Positions 57,278 through 64,000 of a DNA stretch of 64,000 nt are shown in pieces. How positions within the stretch are numbered: position 1 is the stretch's first letter; the number at the start of each line of letters is the position of its first letter. Origin of the DNA: Streptomyces mangrovi (GTDB taxonomy: Bacteria; Actinomycetota; Actinomycetes; Streptomycetales; Streptomycetaceae); contig NZ_FOSG01000010.1 of assembly GCF_900114215.1 (NCBI RefSeq), forward strand, positions 62,001 to 126,000, read 5' to 3'. The notes below the pieces were generated by a model, which worked only from the letters and a program-made list of their open reading frames with translations, was not told the origin of the DNA and ran no database searches. The translations under genes were made by a program, and so were the position numbers.

Positions 57278-58690
57278 ATGCACGTCATCGTCATCGGCGG
57301 CGGCATCTCCGGGCTCGCCGCCGCCCACCGCCTGCTGGAGGGCGGCGCGCGCGTGACCGTCCTGGAGTCCTCCCCCCGCCTCGGCGGCAAGCTGTACGCC
57401 GGCCGGATCGCGGACGCCGCCGTCGACCTGGGCGCCGAGTCGATGCTCGCCCGCCGCCCCGAGGGCCTCGACCTCGCCCGCGCCGCCGGCCTCGGCGCCG
57501 CCCTCCGGCCGCCCGCCACGGGCACCTCGGCGATCTGGACCCGCGGCGAGGTCCGCCCGATGCCCACCGGCCACGTCATGGGCGTACCCGCCGACCCGGC
57601 CGTCCTCGACGGGATCGTCTCGCCCGACGGCCTGGCCCGCGCCGCCGAGGACGCCGAACTGCCGCGCACCGAGGTCGGGGAGGACGTGGCCGTCGGCGAG
57701 TTCGTCGCCGCCCGCCTCGGCCGCGAGGTCGTGGACCGGCTCGTGGAGCCGCTGCTGGGCGGGGTGTACGCCGGCGACGCCTACCGGATCTCGATGCGCG
57801 CCGCCATGCCCGCCCTGTTCGAGGCCGCCCGCAAGGAGCGCTCGCTGCTGGCCGCCGTACGCGGAATCCAGGAACGAGCCGCCGCGGGCCGGCAGGACGG
57901 ACCCGTCTTCATGGGCATCGAGGGCGGCATGGGAAGGCTGCCCGACGCCGTCGCCGACACCTGCCGCGCCGCGGGCGCCGACATCCGCACCGACGCCCCC
58001 GTGACCGGGCTGCGCCGCACCGGCGACGGCTGGACGGCCATCGCCGCGGGCCGCCCGCTGGAGGCGGACGCGGTGGTCCTGGCCGCCCCCGCGCCCGCCG
58101 CCGCACGGCTGCTGGCCGGGCTCTCCCCGGCCGCCGCGGCCGAGCTGGAGCGGATCGAGTACGCCTCCATGGCCCTGGTCACCATGGCCTTCCGCCGCAG
58201 CGACCTCGCCCGCGTGCCCGAGGGCCGGGGCTTCCTCGTCCCCGCCACCGACGGGCGGGCGATCAAGGCCTCCACCTTCTCCACCAACAAGTGGCACTGG
58301 AACGCCGCCCAGGACCCCGACCTGTTCGTCCTGCGCACCTCCCTGGGCCGCTACGGCGAGGAGGAGGTCCTCGGCCGCGACGACGCCGACCTGGTGGAGC
58401 TGTCCCTGCGCGACCTGGAGACCGCGATCGGGCTCACCGCCCGCCCCGCCGCCTCCGCCGTCACCCGCTGGAACGGCGGCCTGCCGCAGTACCCCGTCGG
58501 CCACCTCGACCGCGTCGCCCGCGTACGCCGCGACCTCGCCGCCCTGCCCGGCCTGGCCGTCTGCGGCGCGGCGTACGACGGGGTGGGCATCCCGGCGTGC
58601 ATCGCGAGCGCCCGCACCGCCGCCGAGGCGGTACTCCAGTCGGGATCGAGGGCCCGGCCACCGGCCGGCTCGGAGGCAGGGGGAGAATGA
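57278..58690 (+). CDS. hemY: Oxygen-dependent protoporphyrinogen/coproporphyrinogen oxidase
   Basis: A 470-residue FAD enzyme. FAD motif [19 protein letters not shown] (~residues 4-22), then [11 protein letters not shown]. The [13 protein letters not shown] region is characteristic of PPO-type enzymes. In actinobacteria this enzyme oxidises coproporphyrinogen III to coproporphyrin III (also named CgoX), feeding HemQ. The ATG follows GGAG in GTGGAGCC. hemQ starts five bases after its stop. Confidence 0.95.
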   Translation: MHVIVIGGGISGLAAAHRLLEGGARVTVLESSPRLGGKLYAGRIADAAVDLGAESMLARRPEGLDLARAAGLGAALRPPATGTSAIWTRGEVRPMPTGHVMGVPADPAVLDGIVSPDGLARAAEDAELPRTEVGEDVAVGEFVAARLGREVVDRLVEPLLGGVYAGDAYRISMRAAMPALFEAARKERSLLAAVRGIQERAAAGRQDGPVFMGIEGGMGRLPDAVADTCRAAGADIRTDAPVTGLRRTGDGWTAIAAGRPLEADAVVLAAPAPAAARLLAGLSPAAAAELERIEYASMALVTMAFRRSDLARVPEGRGFLVPATDGRAIKASTFSTNKWHWNAAQDPDLFVLRTSLGRYGEEEVLGRDDADLVELSLRDLETAIGLTARPAASAVTRWNGGLPQYPVGHLDRVARVRRDLAALPGLAVCGAAYDGVGIPACIASARTAAEAVLQSGSRARPPAGSEAGGE

Positions 58691-58694
58691 ACCC

Positions 58695-59411
58695 ATGACT
58701 GCTGAACCCCGCAAGACGCCCAACGCGGGCAAGAAGGCCAAGGACCTCAACGAGGTCATCCGCTACACCCTGTGGTCCGTCTTCCGTCTGCGCGAGGCGC
58801 TGCCGGAGGACCGCGCCGGCCACGCCGACGAGGTCCGCGAGCTGTTCGACCAGCTCGCCGCCAAGGACGTCACCGTACGCGGCACCTACGACGTCTCCGG
58901 GCTGCGCGCCGACGCCGACGTGATGATCTGGTGGCACGCGGAGACCGCCGACGCGCTCCAGGAGGCGTACAACCTCTTCCGGCGCACCAGGCTGGGCCGC
59001 GCGATGGAGCCGGTGTGGTCCAACATGGCGCTGCACCGCCCCGCCGAGTTCAACCGCTCGCACGTCCCGGCCTTCCTCGCCGACGAGGAGCCGCGCGCGT
59101 ACGTGTGCGTCTACCCGTTCGTGCGCTCCTACGACTGGTACGTCCTCCCCGACGAGGAGCGCCGCGAGATGCTGGCCGAGCACGGGAAGATGGCGCGCGG
59201 CTACCCGGACGTGCGCGCCAACACCGTCGCCTCCTTCGCGCTGGGCGACTACGAGTGGCTGCTGGCCTTCGAGGCCGACGAGCTGCACCGCATCGTCGAC
59301 CTGATGCGCCACCTGCGCGCCTCCCGCGCCCGCCTCCACGTCCGCGAGGAGATCCCCTTCTACACCGGCCGCCGCAAGGACCTGGCCGAGCTGGTGGCGG
59401 GGCTGGCGTAG
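58695..59411 (+). CDS. hemQ: Coproheme decarboxylase (chlorite-dismutase family)
   Basis: A 238-residue protein of the Cld/HemQ family that converts coproheme III to haem b (ChdC). [16 protein letters not shown] starts the ferredoxin-like repeat and the [14 protein letters not shown] region holds tyrosines expected at the active site. It is coupled to hemY (gap of four bases). With hemE and hemY this completes part of the coproporphyrin-dependent pathway of Gram-positive bacteria. Confidence 0.95.
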   Translation: MTAEPRKTPNAGKKAKDLNEVIRYTLWSVFRLREALPEDRAGHADEVRELFDQLAAKDVTVRGTYDVSGLRADADVMIWWHAETADALQEAYNLFRRTRLGRAMEPVWSNMALHRPAEFNRSHVPAFLADEEPRAYVCVYPFVRSYDWYVLPDEERREMLAEHGKMARGYPDVRANTVASFALGDYEWLLAFEADELHRIVDLMRHLRASRARLHVREEIPFYTGRRKDLAELVAGLA

Positions 59412-59424
59412 CGCCCCGGCGCAC

Positions 59425-59472
59425 GTCCCGCCTCACGCCCGCCTCTTCGCCGGGCGGGACGCGAGGCGGGAC
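59425..59472. terminator. Terminator after hemQ
   Basis: Outer arms 59425-59434 and 59463-59472 (10 bp) with an inner GCCCG/CGGGC-type stem, 14 bases after the hemQ stop. Confidence 0.65.
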
Positions 59473-59502
59473 GGTCAGGATCGGAGGGGCCTGAGCACGC
59501 CC

Positions 59503-60039
59503 ATGCGCCGACTCGCCCTCTCCGACGACTTCGTCGCGGACCTCGTCTCGCCGCCGAGGCCACGCCAGCAAGGGCGTGCGCCTGGAGAAGCTGGAGCGGG
59601 CGCACGCCCCCCGGATCCGCACGATACGCGTCACCAGGGCCTACCAGGGCGTCCTCCTGGCACCCGACGACGGAAGCGAACTGTTCACCCTCCTGCGGGT
59701 CGCCCACCACGGCGAGGCGATCGACTGGGTCCGCAAGCGCGTCTACTCGGTCGAGGCCCAGGACATCCAACCCGGCCCAGTGGCGGATGCTGCGCGCCTG
59801 CGCGGCCCCGGCGCCGCCGACATGTTCCTCGTTGGCGACCCCTACCAGCGCATCTACGACTCCCGCGTCTCGCTGTGCTCGCTGGCCTCGACGTGCGGGG
59901 GCGCGCGTCGAGGCTGCGCGTCAACTACCGCAGCACGGAGGAGATCCCGTGCTGGTCCGCATCCCGACGGGCCCGGGGCGCGCCGGCGATCTCCTGGAGC
60001 GGCGAGCGCAGCCGCCTGCTGGACCCGGTCGCCGGGTGA
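59503..60039 (+). pseudogene. Remnant of a UvrD-like DNA helicase
   Basis: Pieces of one protein lie in two alternating frames. LALSDDFVADL (frame of 59503) matches the N-terminus of a Streptomyces UvrD-type helicase. LEKLERAHAPRIRTIRV and LLAPDDGSELFTLL follow in the frame of 59576, then FLVGDPYQRIYDSRVSL, the DPxQ-type motif II/III region, still in that frame. After about 59890 the match returns to the first frame (RLRVNYRSTEEI, motif IV). The spacing between the first part and DPYQR is far too short, so a large internal deletion plus two frameshifts has destroyed the gene. Confidence 0.75.
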
Positions 60040-60222
60040 GAGCCGGGTGAGACACGGCGGGGCCGGTCCGGTGTTCTGCGGTGTCCTCCGATGTCTCGCG
60101 AGGGCACCGGGGCGCCCCGATAGCCATGCATGACATTTGACAGAGTTCACAGCAATGCCGCAAGCTGGGTCAGGACCCGCCCTTACGGGCTCCAACCGTT
60201 CCCGGAGAAAGGCGCCCGCGCC

Positions 60223-61062
60223 ATGCACATGGAAGTGCTCGACGTCTCGCCCCAGTTGGCGACGGAATGGCTCACGCGCAACACCAACAACCGGCCTCTC
60301 AGCAAGAGCACGGTGCAGCAACTGGCCGGTCGGATCCAGCGTGGGGAGTGGCAGCTGACACACCAGGGCATCGCCTTCGACGAGGACGGCACACTCATCG
60401 ACGGCCAGCACCGGCTCGCGGCGATCGTCAAGGCCGGAATCACCGTACCCATGACCGTCGCACGCGGCGTGCCCCGCACCGCGTTCACCGTGATGGACAC
60501 AGGGCGCAAGCGCACCGGCCGGGACGCCCTCGCACTCGCCGGCGAGGCCAACGCGACGCACCTGGCCGCGGCCCTGCGCGGCCTCCACCTCTACCTGCAC
60601 GCCCCTAACTCCGCGTGGAGCGGCGGGGCCTCCGTCACCAGCAACGACCAGCTCCTGGAGATGCTCGGCAAGCACCCCGGCATCCGTGACGCGCTCCACC
60701 ACGGCATCGCCCTCAACCGTGCGTGCCGTATAACCGTCACGGCGGCGACGATCGGCTGGTACGTCACCGCCGACGCGCGGCCCGACATCGACCAGTCGCC
60801 CTGGGAGGACGGAGTCGTCACCGGCGCGCGACTGGAACCGGGAGACCCTCGTCTGACCCTGCGCAACACCATGCTGAGCCTGGCCGCGGGCAGGACGCAC
60901 CGCCGCCGTGACGACTCACGCGAGCACCTGCTCTACTACCTCAAGGCCTGGAACGCCTGGGTGGAAGGCCGGAGCATCAAGCTCCTGCGCAGGTCCCCGA
61001 ACGAGACGATGCCCAGGATCACCGCGCACACGGGTCCCGTGCCGACGGACGGACAGGGCTGA
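60223..61062 (+). CDS. DGQHR-domain (ParB-like) protein of mobile-element type
   Basis: A 279-residue protein from the ATG at 60223; an in-frame ATG at 60130 would add 31 residues with no family match. The N-terminal half has LSKSTVQQLAGRIQRGEW, then HQGIAFDEDGTLIDGQHR (residues ~46-63), the ParB/sulfiredoxin-type motif found in phage, plasmid and integrative-element proteins. MDTGRKRTGRDAL follows. The second half is helical with no known domain. It stands between two gene remnants, so this stretch looks like an old mobile or defence insertion. Confidence 0.7.
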   Translation: MHMEVLDVSPQLATEWLTRNTNNRPLSKSTVQQLAGRIQRGEWQLTHQGIAFDEDGTLIDGQHRLAAIVKAGITVPMTVARGVPRTAFTVMDTGRKRTGRDALALAGEANATHLAAALRGLHLYLHAPNSAWSGGASVTSNDQLLEMLGKHPGIRDALHHGIALNRACRITVTAATIGWYVTADARPDIDQSPWEDGVVTGARLEPGDPRLTLRNTMLSLAAGRTHRRRDDSREHLLYYLKAWNAWVEGRSIKLLRRSPNETMPRITAHTGPVPTDGQG

Positions 61063-61193
61063 CGCCCGAGGACGACCGAAGCAGCCGAAGCCCGCCGCTC
61101 CCGGCCGAGCCCGCGTTGGATTCCGACGACCTTCGGCCCGTTCCGAACCGCCGGTGGCCGGCAAAGACCTGCGCAGGCAGGGAAAGGAAGCGC

Positions 61194-61965
61194 ATGCGCG
61201 CCCAGGAGATCACCTTCCTCAGGCTCGTCCAGGGTGACGAACAGTTCCAGGTACCGCTCCATCGGCGCACGTACAGCTGGGGCGGGGAACAGCTGAAGCG
61301 CCTGTGGGAGGACGTCTGTGAACTCGCCGACCAGCACCGGTCCGGCGAACCCACCGCGCCGCACTTCCTCGGCTCGGTGGTGCCGGCCCCCGGACAGACC
61401 CAGGCCGGTGACGCACGCGGCGTGGACAGAGTGCACCGCCAGATACCCGTCAACGAGTTCCACGAGGGCCTCGACCACTATCGCCTGCCGCCCACACAGG
61501 CGGAACCGGAACGCGTACACGGCCTGCGTCCAGTCCAGCGCCCTGCGCATGAACCTGGAGATCGCCTTGGCGCAGCGCTGGGGCAGGACGGAGAGCCTGG
61601 CACGCGCCGACCGCCTCACCGAGCGGGCGGTCCAGCTGTGGCCCGGACCGATCGGCGGGGTCAAGCCGGCCGGTGAGGAGTGGCCCGGCTGGTCCCGACT
61701 GCGGGCGGCCCTGGTGGCGATACCGAGCGGCACATGGACGACCTACGGCGATGTCGCCGAGCTGATCGGATTCGACGACACCGAGCAGCGCCGCGAACTC
61801 CTGCGCCGTCTCAACAAGATCGACGGCATCGAACTGCCCGAGGGGAAACCGGAGCCGCGTCCGTCCTTCCCGCTGCGGGTCCTCGCGGAGCACAACGGGG
61901 AGATCTGCGAGGTGCTGGACCGGTTCGTCCACACGGCGGCACTGGACCTGGCTCGGAGGGACTGA
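61194..61965 (+). pseudogene. Remnant of a GmrSD-like DUF262/DUF1524 protein
   Basis: The ATG at 61194 has GGAAAGGAAG upstream and begins MRAQEITFLRLVQGDEQFQ, then VPLHRRTYSWGGEQLKRLWEDV, the start of a DUF262 domain (type IV-like modification-dependent restriction). It degrades after about 61410. From about 61540 another frame shows SALRMNLEIALAQRWGR, RADRLTERAVQLWPGP and IPSGTWTTYGDVAELIG, the end of DUF1524 and the MGMT-like tail of the same protein type. More than 400 codons are missing, and the ends are in different frames. The gene cannot make a working protein. Confidence 0.72.
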
Positions 61966-62095
61966 ACTCGACTGTGACGCTGGCTTCGGCCCTCCCAGGC
62001 CAGGCCCCGCCGGCAACGGCACGGCGCGGCGGCTCTCCCGGCCGCCGCGCCAGGGGTAGTGCCTGATGCGTCCCGGCCGGACCGGGGTACCGCCG

Positions 62096-62788
62096 TCAGC
62101 TCACGTAGATGTTGGAGCTGCCGCTGCTCTGGTAGCCCTCGGTCGCCATGATCATGTAGTAGTTGAAGCTGCCCATCCGCATCCCGGCCCGGGACCAGGC
62201 GTCGAAGTGGTTGCCGGTGGTGATGGTGCCGCCGGTCTTCTTCTGCTGCCGGACGCTCCAGTACTGGTCGAAGGTCCTGGTGCCCTCGACGGAGGGGGCG
62301 TTGTACCGGGTCGTCTTGTAGATGTCGTACGTGCCGCCGTCGGTGCTGACCGTGCCCCGGTACTCCCCCGTGGGCCGGTAGGTGCCCCAGTTGTCGACGA
62401 TGTAGTACTCCACCAGCGGGTTCGACGTCCAGCCGTACAGACACAGGTATCCGTTGCCCGACGGGTGGAAGCTGCCCGAGTAGCGCACGGTCCGGCGGCT
62501 GCCGTTGCCCCAGCCCTTGCCGCAGACGAAGTTGCCGGTGTTGCGCCACGAGGTGCTGTAGTTGCCGCCGGAGCCCATGGTCATGGAGACCGTTCCCGGG
62601 GCGTCGGTCCAGAACGAGTAGTAGTAGCCGTTGTGGTAGCCCGTCTGGTTCGAGGTGACGGTCTGGGCGTGGGCGGTGCCGGTGCCCGGCAGCATCAGCC
62701 CGGAGGTGGCGACCGCCAGGGCGCCGGCGCGGCCGACGAAGCCGCGGCGGCTCATCGACTTGGGGGTGGGGGCGTCGTTCCTGTCCAT
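62096..62788 (-). CDS. Secreted GH11 endo-1,4-beta-xylanase, Tat type
   Basis: A 230-residue enzyme. The ATG at 62788 has GAGGAGG upstream. A twin-arginine signal ([10 protein letters not shown], residues 13-22) runs to about AHA41. The mature ~189 residues are a complete GH11 jelly roll with the two catalytic glutamates Glu127 (PLVEYY) and Glu217 ([10 protein letters not shown]), and no carbohydrate-binding module. This is like the Tat-exported XlnC of Streptomyces. The xylose importer xylFGH in the same window would take up the end product. Confidence 0.94.
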   Translation of the reverse strand: MDRNDAPTPKSMSRRGFVGRAGALAVATSGLMLPGTGTAHAQTVTSNQTGYHNGYYYSFWTDAPGTVSMTMGSGGNYSTSWRNTGNFVCGKGWGNGSRRTVRYSGSFHPSGNGYLCLYGWTSNPLVEYYIVDNWGTYRPTGEYRGTVSTDGGTYDIYKTTRYNAPSVEGTRTFDQYWSVRQQKKTGGTITTGNHFDAWSRAGMRMGSFNYYMIMATEGYQSSGSSNIYVS

Positions 62789-63309
62789 GCTTCGCTTCCT
62801 CCTCGCGAAGGCCGGCCCTGAGGCCGGGCAGCGCGACACGACACGGCGTACCGTCGGCGGCCGTGGGGGGCCACCGCGCGCCGGCGTCGTATCGACGACG
62901 GTGGGGGGACGGTCGGCCGCCGTGGGGGCGGACAACCGGAAGGCCCGGGCCACGGCGGGCGGCCCGGCTCGACAGCGATGGGGCCTGTCGATGCCGATAG
63001 GTTGGTCCGACACCCCTGGGTTGTCAACAGTTCCCGGAAGTTTTACGGGAGTTGAAGACCCGTCGAGGATCTGCCAGGAGAGGATCATGGCTGGTCAAGT
63101 GGCCGTGATGGCGTCCTTCCTTCAAGTGAGATCGACAGAACCCTGGATCTGAAGGAAACGAGCTGGCTACTGATCGCAAAACTTCCGGAAACCTTCCGGG
63201 GGGGCGAGTGCGGTGAGAGAACGCCCCCGCGTCCGGCCTGCGCCGAGGGGCCGTGTGCGCTCCCGCGCGGACCCGCCTGCCCCGTCCACTCCAGCGACAG
63301 CGGCGTCCG
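62789..63309. other. Xylanase promoter region with inverted repeats
   Basis: About 520 bases without a gene. CCCGGAAGTTTTACGGGA at 63034-63051 and CTTCCGGAAACCTTCCGG at about 63182-63199 are imperfect inverted repeats of TTCCGGAA type, placed 240-410 bases upstream of the xylanase ATG. They may be regulator sites; xylanase promoters in Streptomyces often carry such repeats. Confidence 0.4.
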
Positions 63310-63968
63310 TCACCAGTTCTCGTAGTCCCCGATCACGCGGGTCACGAGCCGGTGCAGGATCCCGGCCCGGCGCCGGTCCTCCCGCTGGTTGCGCAGGGTC
63401 TGCTCGGTCGTATGCAGCCGGTGCCAGGCGCCCGGCTCCTTGTCCATCACCTCGTCGACCAGGGGCCGGGTGAACAGGGCCAGGCACTCGGCCAACCGCC
63501 GCCGGGTGTCCGGGGAGGGCGGGGACTGGTCAGGGGCCGTGTACCCGCTGGTGAGGTAGCACGCCGGGTCGGCCGGACTCCACCCCACGACGGCGCCGTC
63601 CTGAACGGGCAGCGCCAGTCCGGGGGCGATGCCGATGCGCGCCTCCAGGGGTGCGTCCGGGACGGCAGGGTCCCGCAGTCAGATCAGCTCGGCCGCTTGG
63701 GTGCCGCACGGTCGTCTGTGGCATGCCGAAATCGCGTACCTCTTTCGCACGGAGTCCGCCCCGGAGGGTCGGAAGCCCGTCGGGGATGTGGATGCCGGCT
63801 TCCGCGGGAGGGGCCTCGTTCGGCATGGAGCCCGACGCCCACCAGCTCATGACTCCCCTTGTCGAACCGGAGGTCGTCCTCCTCCGACCACAACCACCGC
63901 AAGCTGCCGAAGGTGGTCCGTACCTGCTGCTCGAACTCCGCCCTGCTCACGAACCCACCGACGATCAC
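63310..63968 (-). pseudogene. Frameshifted hypothetical gene
   Basis: A minus-strand protein-like sequence runs through three frames. MIVGGFVSRAEFEQQVRT starts at 63968 and continues to about FDKGSHELVGVGL. GIHIPDGLPTLRGGLRAKEV is then in another frame, and DPAVPDAPLEARIGIAPGL to RLVTRVIGDYENW is in a third, after an in-frame TGA near 63680. Joined, it would be a ~220-residue protein of no family I recognise. Either this is a decayed gene or two short genes. The breaks could also be sequencing errors. Confidence 0.4.
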
Positions 63969-64000
63969 CTGAGGTATGTCCAGGGCCAGACGCGGAGCAA

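Overview
The window is high-GC actinobacterial DNA, almost certainly a Streptomyces chromosome. The signs are many GTG and one TTG start codons, GTGA overlaps between genes, DUF397/XRE-DUF5753 pairs, a conservon, a WhiI-like regulator, and the gene order ngcEFG - rok7B7 - xylFGH - dxs, which as I recall matches the SCO5998-SCO6042 stretch of S. coelicolor.

Layout. 1-4.4 kb: accessory genes. These are a DUF5753 tail, a SAH-hydrolase-like enzyme coupled to a NUDIX hydrolase, an XRE/DUF397 pair, a strong terminator, and a small basic protein on the minus strand. 4.4-18.0 kb (minus): a three-gene putative anti-phage island. It encodes a 2137-residue protein joining a Ser/Thr kinase, a DEAD/DEAH helicase, a DUF1998-type zinc region and a nuclease-like tail; a SNF2-type helicase; and an Eco57I-class adenine methyltransferase. 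The set resembles a rewired DISARM class 1 locus and is the best candidate for an undescribed system. 18.2-22.7 kb: a TetR repressor with two matching operators, an epimerase/hydrolase fusion, an NmrA-like protein and an AraC regulator. 23.3-29.4 kb: a conservon (sensor ATPase, roadblock, DUF742, GTPase) followed by two P450s and an enoyl-CoA hydratase. The first P450 lacks ExxR.

29.4-59.4 kb is mostly core. It holds an HTH-MurA fusion divergent from aconitase, each promoter carrying the same TATCTC-N6-GAGAT palindrome. Next come the GlcNAc/chitobiose importer ngcEFG, the ROK regulator, the xylose importer xylFGH, dxs, a membrane glycosyltransferase, an NYN protein, fadB/fadA, RNase D, whiI, DUF3000, hemE, a DUF4349 lipoprotein, hemY and hemQ. 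59.4-64.0 kb is a scar: remnants of a UvrD-like helicase and of a GmrSD/DUF262 protein around an intact DGQHR-domain gene, then a Tat-exported GH11 xylanase and a frameshifted hypothetical.

How they fit together: chitin and xylan sugars are imported by ngc and xyl, probably under Rok7B7, and the xylanase would supply xylo-oligomers. hemE-hemY-hemQ belong to the coproporphyrin-dependent haem pathway, and P450s and catalases are obvious haem users. fadA-fadB perform beta-oxidation. All functions come from reading motifs and context; no database search was run.
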